A stretch of 64,000 bases of DNA from Pseudoalteromonas sp. A25 (GTDB lineage: Bacteria > Pseudomonadota > Gammaproteobacteria > Enterobacterales > Alteromonadaceae), in assembly GCF_009176705.1 (NCBI RefSeq), contig NZ_AP021846.1, forward strand, positions 2,636,001 to 2,700,000. Reading direction: 5' to 3'. The position numbers and the translations under genes were made by a program. Numbering within the stretch: position 1 is the stretch's first letter; every line of letters starts with the position of its first letter. This document shows positions 45,890 to 54,205 of the stretch, piece by piece. Below the pieces are notes generated by a model that saw nothing but the letters and a program-made list of their open reading frames with translations, did no database searches and was not told the DNA's origin.

Positions 45890-46977
45890 GGTTCAGTGAT
45901 ATTTTACGCACCCATCTCGATGCGTTTGTTGCCGAGTATTCTGCGCAACTTACCCCACCCATATATCAGGCTATGGCGGCCATTTTACGCTGTCGCACTG
46001 AAACGGCGCAGCGTAGTCACTGGCAATGCCGTGAATGCGTTACTCAGTTGGACTGCCCGCTATCGTGTGGTCCCCGTAGTTGCCCACAGTGTTTGTATAA
46101 CACCACCTCTGATTGGTTGGCTAAACAGCAGAGTAAACTGCTCCCCGTTCATTACTATATGGTGACTTTTACCTTACCGTATGAGTTCAGAGGAATGGCG
46201 CAACACCACCCCGATACGCTTTATCGCGCCATGTTTGTTGTAGCGGCCGATGTGCTTAAGTCATTTGCTTTACGCGCTAAACAACTACAAGGGAAGATTG
46301 GCTTCACAGGTGTGCTTCATACCCACAATCGTCGACGTGACTTGCACCCGCACATTCATTTCATTGTGCCTGCCGGCGCGTTTGATAAAGCTAAAATGCA
46401 GTGGCGTAAAAGTCGTAACCGGTATTTGTTCAACGCTTTTAATCTTGCCGCTGTGTGGCGAGCTCGGCTATTAGATTACCTGACTCAGCGCACAGCTCTC
46501 ACGCTACCATCCAATTTACCTAACAAGTGGGTGGTTGATTGTAAATATGTGGGCAAAGGCTTGCCTGCACTCAAGTATTTATCTCGCTATTTATACAAAG
46601 GGGTATTGCCTGATAAAGACATACTCAGTGACGCCGATGGGAACATATGCTTTGCTTATCTAGATAGCAAAACCAATACCCGTAAAACGCGCACCTTACC
46701 CGCCACTCAGTTTTTATGGCTGATATTACAACATGTGTTACCTAAGGGATTTCGGCGAGTTCGTGATTATGGCTTGCTGCACCCAAGCAACACCGCGCTT
46801 CGACAGCGAATACAAAACTTGCTCGCGTTAATGAGTAATACTGCCCCTGCAATTCAAACCGAGCCGCGAAAGAAAGCCAAATTCACTTGCCCTTGCTGCA
46901 AAAAGCCCATGCAGTTTATGGGCATTCAAGCACGAACGATAAGCTTTAAGTCAGACTCACAAAGCGGGTCATCTTAA
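45886..46977 (+). CDS. IS91 family HUH transposase
   Basis: 363 residues. The N-terminal zinc-binding domain has CRECVTQLDCPLSCGPRSCPQC split over four to six Cys, the HUH motif is LHPHIHFIVP (after HTHNRRRD), and the candidate nucleophile Tyr is in YLSRYLYKGVL. A second Cys-rich knuckle near the end (FTCPCCKKPMQFMG) is usual for the family. It performs rolling-circle transposition. The C-terminus ends shortly after this knuckle, slightly shorter than typical, so minor truncation is possible. Confidence 0.85.
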   Translation: MRFSDILRTHLDAFVAEYSAQLTPPIYQAMAAILRCRTETAQRSHWQCRECVTQLDCPLSCGPRSCPQCLYNTTSDWLAKQQSKLLPVHYYMVTFTLPYEFRGMAQHHPDTLYRAMFVVAADVLKSFALRAKQLQGKIGFTGVLHTHNRRRDLHPHIHFIVPAGAFDKAKMQWRKSRNRYLFNAFNLAAVWRARLLDYLTQRTALTLPSNLPNKWVVDCKYVGKGLPALKYLSRYLYKGVLPDKDILSDADGNICFAYLDSKTNTRKTRTLPATQFLWLILQHVLPKGFRRVRDYGLLHPSNTALRQRIQNLLALMSNTAPAIQTEPRKKAKFTCPCCKKPMQFMGIQARTISFKSDSQSGSS

Positions 46978-47191
46978 GTTCACTAAAGAAAAGCTGAAAA
47001 CACTTAAAGTGCTTTCAAAAGGAGGTAAGTAAAAATAAACGACTGATTAAACGATAAATTTTAATTAGCGCGCAAAGCTAAGGGTTGACTGCGTTTAAAA
47101 AAAAGAAAGTAGGAGTCAACCACCTTCAATATACCTCTATTTTTACATCGCTATTTACTATATAGAAGCATCACACAGAGCGGCAGGGCTT

Positions 47192-47246
47192 GTTCAACAC
47201 CCAGATAAGGTGTCGGCTTCGCGACACCTATCCTTATTTGTTATGT
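47192..47246 (-). repeat. attC site a11 (short, 55 bp)
   Basis: Minus-strand core ACATAAC (right) and GTTGAAC (left). Arms AGGTGTCG and CGACACCT pair around a GCTTCG-like tip. Confidence 0.75.
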
Positions 47247-47564
47247 GGCTGCACTTTTATACTTAAACCGAATTGTTAAACAGTTTTGGGTTGAAAGTGC
47301 TGAAATCGCTAAGTTAAGACTGTCACTTGGAACTGGAATTTGACTATTGCCTAAAAAGGTTGCCACGACATCACCGTTAACTACCGCACTCCACGAATGA
47401 TTCCTACCAGCAACTGATGCAAGATAGTTTCTACTGCTTAAATGCGAAAATATTGTACTTAAAGAAGTATTAGCTTCAGCACTAAAGGAATAGTAATGAG
47501 GGGCTTCAACATCGTCGCCCATGCAAACACTATCCCTTGTAACTTGTATCTCGATGTTACTCAT
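47241..47564 (-). CDS. Cassette-encoded protein of unknown function
   Basis: 107 residues from the ATG at 47564; the longer frame begins inside repeat Y and is rejected. A soluble beta-rich sequence (MSNIEIQVTRDSVCMGDDVEA, then NHSWSAVVNGDVVATFLG and LTIRFKYKSAAT). The stop lies in attC a11. It belongs to no recognised family. It is the rightmost cassette. Confidence 0.6.
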   Translation of the reverse strand: MSNIEIQVTRDSVCMGDDVEAPHYYSFSAEANTSLSTIFSHLSSRNYLASVAGRNHSWSAVVNGDVVATFLGNSQIPVPSDSLNLAISALSTQNCLTIRFKYKSAAT

Positions 47565-47591
47565 ATCTACGTTGCCACATAACAGTGTATT

Positions 47592-47658
47592 AGCGTGAAT
47601 TCGCGTTAATGTCTTACCCACTATCACTACATCACACCAATTAACAAATTTAATTACG
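47592..47658. repeat. Repeat Y, right copy
   Basis: AGCGTGAATTCGCGTTAATG...CAATTAACAAATTTAATTACG matches 30955-31021 in the same orientation at about 60 of 67 positions. Confidence 0.65.
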
Positions 47659-47672
47659 CCGAATATTAGCAT

Positions 47673-48351
47673 GTTAAACTCTATTTAGTCCTCAAAAAAT
47701 CAACAACCACTCTAGAACAAAACGAGAATCTACTTAAACGAGAATGAGTCAATTTATCTTAAAGATCGAATCTAATTAGAATCAATTAGATAGGCCATCT
47801 TTCGAGTCTTCGGTCGTAAAATCGAAACAAAAATTAACGGGGCCCCTAGTTGCAAAGTTTAATGCCTTAAATTATACCTGTATAAAACCACAGTAAATGG
47901 ATTTACTATGAACAAGTCACTTTTTTAGAGTCAGTGCGCGTCTACAGGGTCAGATCTCGTAATTTGATACAAACTTGCTCGCTGGTAAGTCAAAAAGCAA
48001 AACCTGCTGCTTTCGTTCTTTTTTACCCACAACTTATCTACTCTCAACTTTGCATAACTTGAGCCCAAGGGATACCGCTACAAATCACCTAAGCAAATTA
48101 AGTTGCAGCTTGAGAAACCTACATGGCCAGTCGATCTCTCGCTGTTTTTTCAAAGTAAGATAGGATAATTTTAAATAGTTGAGTTATGCCAGAGCTAGAC
48201 AGTAGCACTGTGAAATTAGTAGAGAAAGTACCATTGATTTAATGAGCTAAGAATGAGTTTTTTATTGGGCTTATAAAGGAATGAGTATGTTTTAGTATAG
48301 GTTTAAGTGCTATTAATAAAACTTACACTTCAAACAACAAAGAAAAAAGAG
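47673..48351. other. Non-coding region without recognised gene
   Basis: AT-rich, with stop codons in all frames at short intervals. It holds a diverged REP-like unit (AGTCAAAAAGCAAAACCTG, 47985-48004). An integron integrase or attI would be expected in this direction from the cassettes, but no integrase remnant was recognised. Confidence 0.4.
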
Positions 48352-48354
48352 TTG

Positions 48355-48470
48355 GGTGGCAGTCTTACCAGCCACATCTCGGCACACAAGTCACAAGCTG
48401 TGGCTGCTCCCTTCCGGGCCTGACCAGGTTCACCTGCTATTGTTGCGAGAGGACCAATAAGACTACCATT
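48355..48470 (-). ncRNA. ffs: 4.5S RNA (signal recognition particle RNA)
   Basis: The minus-strand transcript contains the SRP hallmark CAGGCCCGGAAGGGAGCAGC (apical GGAA tetraloop and flanking symmetric loop). GGTAGTCTTA at the 5-prime end pairs with TAAGACTGCC at the 3-prime end. Length is about 110 nt, as for the bacterial small SRP RNA that partners Ffh. A T-run (CTCTTTTTTC) follows the 3-prime end. Confidence 0.95.
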
Positions 48471-48495
48471 GAGGGCCTTGTTTGGCGCGGAAAGG

Positions 48496-48524
48496 ATTAT
48501 CTCTACTTTCGACTTGAGTTTCAA
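48496..48524 (-). promoter_or_regulatory. Promoter of the 4.5S RNA gene
   Basis: On the minus strand TTGAAA (48519-48524) and GATAAT (48496-48501) are separated by exactly 17 bp, about 30 bp before the mature RNA. A short leader would be removed by processing. Confidence 0.75.
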
Positions 48525-48542
48525 GGGAAAACTCATTTATTC

Positions 48543-48575
48543 GCACCGACTGCTGGATGTTTAAGCAGTCGGTGC
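48543..48575 (-). terminator. Terminator-like hairpin of the DUF3014 gene
   Basis: GCACCGACTGCT and AGCAGTCGGTGC form a perfect 12-bp stem 8 bp after the stop. The T-run is weak. Confidence 0.65.
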
Positions 48576-48582
48576 CTGTGAG

Positions 48583-49482
48583 TTACTGATTAAGTGATTT
48601 TTGTAATGCACTTAAACGTTGTTTTATTTTTTCCATATTTTCTGGACCCATACGCAAAAACTGCTTTTGCGCTTGCGATAACTGCTCCCACTCAGGGTAG
48701 GCATAGCGATACGTTACAGAGTCTTTGATAAGGGGCACGCTGCTTTTTGGAATTGGCGTGTTTAGCAACTCCGTAATAGCCTTGTCGAGTGTGGCATTAA
48801 AGTCACTGCCCTCGTAGCCAATCTCTTCGTAAGCTTGTGTTATTAAAGGTTTAAACTTATCTAACATGCGCATTACTTGAGCCGTACTCATACTGGTGAG
48901 TATATCGACATAAGGCGTATAGCGCTCAAAGCTGTTTGGATCAGTTATTACTATGTCGCCTTCAAGGGCCATAAATGGTTCTTGCGGCTTTTTAACGGGT
49001 ATATGCTTTTGCGCAATTTCACCCTTGGCTAGGTTATCAACAAATACCACACCACGTCTTACCAAATCATCACTAACAATTAACGCCAACGCTTTTTCGG
49101 TCATAATTTCAGCAACGGTTTGTTTTACCAGTTCATCACTGTTATCAAGACTAGGCAAAGGAGGCGCACTTGGCTCAGCGGTTGGCACATCGACGGGCGT
49201 TTCATCGCGCTCAATTTGTGAAGGTTGCGCAACGGGTTCTGGTGCTTCAATTGGTTCTGGCTCAACAGGCTTTGATTGAGCCGTGTTAATTGGCGCGCGC
49301 GCTTGCGGTTGCTCAGCTACCACATCTTGCGCGTACTTTGTGTTGGTTTTCGTTTGCTCATTTTGCTTTGAAAGCACAAATATCAACACAATCACAAGCG
49401 CGACTATAACTGTAGCGGCAAGCAATAATTGACTACGCGATGGTTTTGCTTTTTGAGAATGTTCTGAACCGGGCTCTGACAT
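48583..49482 (-). CDS. DUF3014 single-pass membrane protein
   Basis: 299 residues. A short cytoplasmic N-terminus is followed by one membrane helix (about 19-41, LLLAATVIVALVIVLIFVL), a Pro/Glu-rich linker (about 55-105) and a C-terminal domain with RGVVFVDNLAKGEIAQKHIP and RYTPYVDIL, the DUF3014 pattern. Its role is unknown; the layout suggests a periplasmic domain tethered by a flexible linker. It is a single-gene unit. Confidence 0.85.
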   Translation of the reverse strand: MSEPGSEHSQKAKPSRSQLLLAATVIVALVIVLIFVLSKQNEQTKTNTKYAQDVVAEQPQARAPINTAQSKPVEPEPIEAPEPVAQPSQIERDETPVDVPTAEPSAPPLPSLDNSDELVKQTVAEIMTEKALALIVSDDLVRRGVVFVDNLAKGEIAQKHIPVKKPQEPFMALEGDIVITDPNSFERYTPYVDILTSMSTAQVMRMLDKFKPLITQAYEEIGYEGSDFNATLDKAITELLNTPIPKSSVPLIKDSVTYRYAYPEWEQLSQAQKQFLRMGPENMEKIKQRLSALQKSLNQ

Positions 49483-49638
49483 AACAGCTCCATAAAATTA
49501 GCTTGAAAAACAATATTCTTTTGAATATTTAAAAATTAAAACATAAAGTAAAAGTTATAGCACTTATAATGCGATGATAGCAGGACTAATTCTACTGACG
49601 AGCAATATAGTAAAAAGTTCATTGTTTTTCGAGGATTT

Positions 49639-50793
49639 ATGAATTTAAAACAACGTTTAGCCAAACGCCCGCCTGTCGCCCTATTATTAACAGGTGGTGG
49701 TGCTCGCGCTGCTTATCAGGTGGGAGTATTGAAGGCACTCGCTTTGAGCATGCCTCGCACCGCTCCGATCCCATTTCAAATTATTAATGGTACATCGGCA
49801 GGCGCAATTAACTCTGCGGCATTAGCCTGCTACGCCTCATGCATGCACCTGGCGGTGCGTAAAATTGAATGGGTTTGGAAAAACTTTCACTCTCATATGG
49901 TATATCGCAGTGACTTTATCGGTGCCTTTGGGCATTTGTTAGGTAACGTAATGCGAAGTTTCCAATCAGGGCATTTAAATCATCCGCCAGCGAGTTTACT
50001 AGATAACTCACCACTGCGAAATTTGTTAGACGAGGTGCTCGACCTAACTCGTATCGAGCGCAACATTCATAAGGGCTACCTAGACGCTGTGTCGGTTACA
50101 GTATCAAGTTACTCTACAGGGCGCTCTGTGGCCTATTACCAAGCCAAAGAGGCGCAAGCTTGGCAACGCGCTAAACGGCAAGGTGTACCAGGGCGGATCT
50201 CTTTAGATGTGTTAATGGCCTCAAGTGCCATACCAATGGTGTTTCCAAGCGTACGCGTTAAACATCATTACTACGGTGATGGTTCTATTCACCAACTCTC
50301 CCCGCTAAGCCCCTCAATTCATTTAGGCGCTGAGAAAATTTTTGTTATTGGTGTAGAGCAACCTAAGATCCGCGCCCCCTTAGGCTATGAGCCACATTTT
50401 CCGGGTATGTCTGCCATTGCAGGTCACTTACTTGATAGTGTGTTTAGCGACACACTCCAGTCAGACTTAGAACGCTTAGAGCGCGTAAATCGCACAATCG
50501 GCCTTTTGCCCACAAAAGCCCGCGATAAACATAAAGAGCTTAAACCTATCAACACATTGGTTGTTAACCCAACGGTTAACTTTAGAGATATTGCCGACCA
50601 GTATTATGATGATATGCCATTAGCCATAAAGTTATTGCTACGTACGATTGGGGTAAAACGTCATTCAACGTCAAGTTTAACCAGTTATTTATTATTCGAG
50701 CAAAACTATACCCGACACTTGATTGATATTGGCTATCAAGATGGCATGGCAAGGCTAGACGAAATACGCCATTTTTTAGAGTTAGATGCTTAG
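49639..50793 (+). CDS. Patatin-like phospholipase
   Basis: 384 residues, no signal peptide. The oxyanion hole GGGARAAYQVG, the nucleophile elbow NGTSAGAIN (G-x-S-x-G) and the catalytic Asp in YYGDGSIHQLSPLSP define the Ser-Asp dyad of patatin-type acyl hydrolases. A conserved DUF3336-like extension is absent. The function would be cytoplasmic hydrolysis of phospholipid acyl chains. It is convergent with the antiporter gene only 7 bp away. Confidence 0.9.
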   Translation: MNLKQRLAKRPPVALLLTGGGARAAYQVGVLKALALSMPRTAPIPFQIINGTSAGAINSAALACYASCMHLAVRKIEWVWKNFHSHMVYRSDFIGAFGHLLGNVMRSFQSGHLNHPPASLLDNSPLRNLLDEVLDLTRIERNIHKGYLDAVSVTVSSYSTGRSVAYYQAKEAQAWQRAKRQGVPGRISLDVLMASSAIPMVFPSVRVKHHYYGDGSIHQLSPLSPSIHLGAEKIFVIGVEQPKIRAPLGYEPHFPGMSAIAGHLLDSVFSDTLQSDLERLERVNRTIGLLPTKARDKHKELKPINTLVVNPTVNFRDIADQYYDDMPLAIKLLLRTIGVKRHSTSSLTSYLLFEQNYTRHLIDIGYQDGMARLDEIRHFLELDA

Positions 50794-50800
50794 TGCTGCG

Positions 50801-52768
50801 TTAACCATTAAGCAAGTATTGCTCTGCGCGCTCTACTCGCCTTGGTTTACCTTTAAGCAACAGCACATCGTTGGCCTTAAGCACCATACTTAATTGCGGT
50901 GCGGCCAGCTCTTGACCGTCTCGACGCAATGCAGTAATTGCTACTTTTTGTTTCTCTAAACTCAGTTGTTCAATGCTTTTATCAACAGCAAAAGCAGACT
51001 CAGGTAATGCCATGGCATGCAAATACTCCAGCTTATCGATACTATCGCCCACAGGGTCTTGATCATCGCCTGCAAAAAAGCCATGCAGATATTCGTAGCG
51101 ATTGTGCCGCTCTTTACTCACACGCTTAAAAATACGCCGCATCGGCACCCCCGACATATGAAGCACATGCGATACCAACATTAAACTGGCCTCTAAGGCC
51201 TCTGGAACCACCTCTGTCACGCCTAATGCTTTTAGCGCATCAAGATTACTATCATCTGTTGAGCGCGCCAGTATTTTAACCTCAGGCGCTACACACTTAA
51301 TTGCATCAATTACCTCATGGCTTTGATCAAAGTCAGAGCAAGTGATGATCACAAGTCGGGCTTTATCTACGTTGGCCTGCTCTAGTAAAGCTTGTGAACC
51401 TGAGTAACCAAACATAACCGGCTCACCTGCTGTTTGGGCCTCTTCAACTAAGCGTGGGTTACGCTCTATTGCCACATAAGGTATGGCTTCTGGTTTTAAA
51501 AACCGAGCAATGGTTTGCCCCACTCGCCCATAACCTAAAATAACCACATGATCAGTTATGCTTTCATTAAAATGAGTTTGGCTAAAGTCATGCGAATACC
51601 GTTCACCATTTACTTTGAGTTTTTGCAAAATAACGGGGGTTCGTTCAATTAAATATGGCGTTATAGCCATAGATAAAACGCCCAAAGCAATCAAAAACGA
51701 TGCACTATTTAATGCAAGCAAATTATGTTTGCTGGCAAGCGCAACCAGCACAAAGCCAAACTCGCCCATTTGCCAAAGCAAAATACCCGCTGCAACCGCA
51801 TCTTTTTTACGCTCTCCCATTAGCTGTGCTAACAACGCTATAATGAGCACTTTAAACAATAATAAAGCGGCTAGCGCCAAGACTATGTAGGCAATTTTAT
51901 CTATCACATAAGGAATATCTAACTGCATACCAACTGTCACAAAAAACAGCCCCATCAAAATATCACGAAACGGTCTAATTTCAGCTTCTAGTTGATGACG
52001 ATACTGGCTTTCACCAAGCATCATCCCCGCCAAAAAGGCCCCTAAAGCCATCGACAAACCAAACTGATAAGTCAATCCACCAGCGCAAAGTGCTACCACT
52101 ATTGTTGTTAGAACAAACAACTCATCAGTACGAACAGAGGCCACTTCATTAAAGATTTTCGGTAAGAACCATTTACCAATGGCCCACAGCAAAAAGCATA
52201 CAAACGCCCCTTTGGCTAATGCAAACATTAACGCGCCGAACAAAACTTGATTATCTGATTGTGCAATCAGTGGCAGAGCGATAAGTAGTGGCACAACAGC
52301 AATGTCTTGAAACAACAACACACCTATTGCAAGCTGACCACGTCGCAAGTTGAGGTTGCCACTTTCTTTTAAAATTTTAACTACTACGGCAGTTGACGAC
52401 AGCGCCATTAAACTGGCGATAATAAAAGCGGTTTGCCAGTCATAGCTCAGCGCTTTGATCACAAGCATACCTGCTACGGTGGTAACCAACACTTGTAAAC
52501 TACCTAAGCCAAATACCAAGTTACGCATTGCCATAAGCTTTGGCACCGAAAACTCAAGCCCCAAACTAAACAGCAAAAACACAATGCCAAGCTCAGCAAT
52601 AAAGTGCATTTCATAGCTGATACTCATCCAACCTATGCCATGGCTGCCGGCTAAAACGCCAGTAACCAAATAAGCCAAAATAGCGGGTAGGCCAATACGC
52701 TTAAAAAGCCACACCAACACCACAGCGGCAAACAATAGGGCAAAAACCTCGGCAAAAATACTCTGCAA
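50801..52768 (-). CDS. CPA2-family monovalent cation:proton antiporter (KefB/YbaL-like)
   Basis: 655 residues. About 1-380 is a 12-13-helix Na+/H+ exchanger domain (SLGLEFSVPKL, LFQDIAVVPLLIALPL, TVGMQLD). About 410-530 is a TrkA-N Rossmann domain (VVILGYGRVGQTIARFL, IERNPRLVEEA), and about 570-650 is a TrkA-C ligand domain. The arrangement is that of K+ efflux antiporters gated by nucleotide or metabolite binding. It is monocistronic here and has no KefF/KefG partner. Confidence 0.9.
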   Translation of the reverse strand: MQSIFAEVFALLFAAVVLVWLFKRIGLPAILAYLVTGVLAGSHGIGWMSISYEMHFIAELGIVFLLFSLGLEFSVPKLMAMRNLVFGLGSLQVLVTTVAGMLVIKALSYDWQTAFIIASLMALSSTAVVVKILKESGNLNLRRGQLAIGVLLFQDIAVVPLLIALPLIAQSDNQVLFGALMFALAKGAFVCFLLWAIGKWFLPKIFNEVASVRTDELFVLTTIVVALCAGGLTYQFGLSMALGAFLAGMMLGESQYRHQLEAEIRPFRDILMGLFFVTVGMQLDIPYVIDKIAYIVLALAALLLFKVLIIALLAQLMGERKKDAVAAGILLWQMGEFGFVLVALASKHNLLALNSASFLIALGVLSMAITPYLIERTPVILQKLKVNGERYSHDFSQTHFNESITDHVVILGYGRVGQTIARFLKPEAIPYVAIERNPRLVEEAQTAGEPVMFGYSGSQALLEQANVDKARLVIITCSDFDQSHEVIDAIKCVAPEVKILARSTDDSNLDALKALGVTEVVPEALEASLMLVSHVLHMSGVPMRRIFKRVSKERHNRYEYLHGFFAGDDQDPVGDSIDKLEYLHAMALPESAFAVDKSIEQLSLEKQKVAITALRRDGQELAAPQLSMVLKANDVLLLKGKPRRVERAEQYLLNG

Positions 52769-52912
52769 ATGGCCTCCAAAGCGTCAAAAATGTGGAAATG
52801 AGCGAGAGTGCTCGTCATTAACTATAGCAAGCAACTGTTTTTCAGCCAGTTTAATTTATTGGCATGTTTTTCGCTTAAAGTAAGTAAATAGTAGTAGTTA
52901 GGGGAATACTCG

Positions 52913-53809
52913 ATGGAAAATGTCCATATTTTGGCTCAACGCGTATCAACACGCGGCGATTATTTGCCGTTCGATACCGAGCAATTCGTAACCACAAATG
53001 CGGATCCCATCTATAAGCTTGTAGAGCAGTTACAAACCACGCTGCACATCGACGAGCTGCTGACCGTATTTGCCGAGCATGCTCAGCGAATAATTAAACT
53101 ATCAGGGCTACAGTTCCATTCATCTTTGGGCGTAGCACAAATGCATCAAAGCGATAATCAGCATGTACCCTATAAGTTTGATTTAGAACTCAACGAAGAG
53201 CATCTTGGGCAACTCGTTTATTATTGCCAGTACCAGTTAAGCGAAAGCATAAAGGCAAAGTTATGCCGTTTGCATAGCGCGTTGCTGTATCCTTTACGCA
53301 ACGCACTTACCTACAATCGAGTGCTAAAGCTTGCCACAAGAGATGCCTTAACGGGGCTAAATAACCGTAGCCAGTTTAGCGATAACCTGGCACAGCGTAT
53401 TGAACGAGGCCGCCGCTTACAAAGCAAGTTTAGCTTAATGTTGCTTGATTTAGATAACTTTAAACAAGTTAACGATAAGCATGGCCACAGCACGGGTGAT
53501 GAAGTATTAACCAGGTTTGCTGAAATTCTAAAACTGTCTGTACGCAGCACAGATACAGTGTATCGGTTTGGCGGTGATGAGTTTGCGATTATTATCGACG
53601 ATCCGGAGTTTACAACTAACAAGGTGATCGCAGAGCGGATAATGCAAACCGTACGTTCGTGTCACATGCTTTCCAAGTATGATGTCACAACCAGTATCGG
53701 ATTTACTTTATCAGCCGCCCAAGACTGTGAAAACAGTATTTTCTCGCGCACCGATAAAGGCCTTTACCGCGCCAAAGCGGATGGCCGAAACTGCGCAAGA
53801 ACCATGTAA
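52913..53809 (+). CDS. Diguanylate cyclase (GGDEF)
   Basis: 298 residues. The N-terminal ~130 resemble an own sensory domain without membrane helices; about 140-298 is a complete GGDEF domain (RDALTGLNNRSQF, LLDLDNFKQVNDKHGH, RFGGDEFAII). An allosteric inhibitory I-site R-S-T-D lies five residues before the GGDEF motif. It makes cyclic di-GMP from GTP and is probably subject to product inhibition. Its sensory input is unknown. Confidence 0.9.
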   Translation: MENVHILAQRVSTRGDYLPFDTEQFVTTNADPIYKLVEQLQTTLHIDELLTVFAEHAQRIIKLSGLQFHSSLGVAQMHQSDNQHVPYKFDLELNEEHLGQLVYYCQYQLSESIKAKLCRLHSALLYPLRNALTYNRVLKLATRDALTGLNNRSQFSDNLAQRIERGRRLQSKFSLMLLDLDNFKQVNDKHGHSTGDEVLTRFAEILKLSVRSTDTVYRFGGDEFAIIIDDPEFTTNKVIAERIMQTVRSCHMLSKYDVTTSIGFTLSAAQDCENSIFSRTDKGLYRAKADGRNCARTM

Positions 53810-53820
53810 TTTATCTATAC

Positions 53821-53845
53821 CGGCTCAGCACCCCTAGCTGAGCCG
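53821..53845. terminator. Hairpin between convergent genes
   Basis: CGGCTCAGC and GCTGAGCCG form a 9-bp stem just after the diguanylate cyclase gene and before the convergent gene's stop. Confidence 0.6.
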
Positions 53846-53854
53846 ATTTCACGA

Positions 53855-54205
53855 CTAACGCGTTGCTTTTAAATACACCAACTTGTAGAGCAACAATAGC
53901 AATGCAAAGCCACAAAAGTAGCCATTAATAAGCCAAGCCAAGGCGATAAAGCTGGTTAACTCGCTGACAATGATGAGCAGCAACGGCATCAATAAAGCCA
54001 AAATGAAAAAGTGCGCCCCTTTTTCATGCCAGTAGCCCAGTAATGTACCAGCACTCGCAAGGCCAAATAGCACGGCATAGAGCATATTACTTACAACGGG
54101 TGCACCATCTACCACCGCCAGCACAGCAAACACTAAAGTATTAAACAGCAATGCCCAGATAGATTTATCTGCCAACGAACGACCAATCTCTTTTTTATTT
54201 ATCAT
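53855..54205 (-). CDS. Small membrane protein downstream of tilS
   Basis: About 116 residues from the ATG at 54205, which overlaps the end of tilS (ATGATAAATAA) and implies translational coupling; an ATG 21 codons upstream is less likely. Four hydrophobic segments are visible (IWALLFNTLVFAVLAV, MLYAVLFGLASAGTLLG, FFILALLMPLLLIIV, LINGYFCGFALLLLLY). No family recognised with confidence. It probably belongs to the tilS transcript. Confidence 0.7.
   Translation of the reverse strand: MINKKEIGRSLADKSIWALLFNTLVFAVLAVVDGAPVVSNMLYAVLFGLASAGTLLGYWHEKGAHFFILALLMPLLLIIVSELTSFIALAWLINGYFCGFALLLLLYKLVYLKATR

Larger units (their letters stand above)
44901..47191 (+). mobile_element. IS91-like element with tyrosine recombinase, between two attC core sites
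   Basis: About 2.29 kb bounded by GAAGCCGCTGCGCGGCAGAG on the left (containing a GCCGC/GCGGC hairpin) and AAGCCCTGCCGCTCTGTG on the right (minus strand). On both sides the outside sequence is GTTGAAC, the attC core; GAAC is the known IS91 target. No long inverted repeats and no target duplication, as expected for a HUH element. Confidence 0.75.

Noticed and set aside
29860..47660. CRISPR array
   Set aside because: The repeats are about 55-126 bp, imperfect, and separated by genes, as attC sites are; no regular spacers and no cas genes.
47975..48163. Small plus-strand ORF
   Set aside because: No ribosome site, no recognisable composition and it covers a REP-like repeat.
48330..48536. ORF of 68 codons on the minus strand
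   Set aside because: It overlaps the 4.5S RNA gene and its promoter, so it is a shadow.
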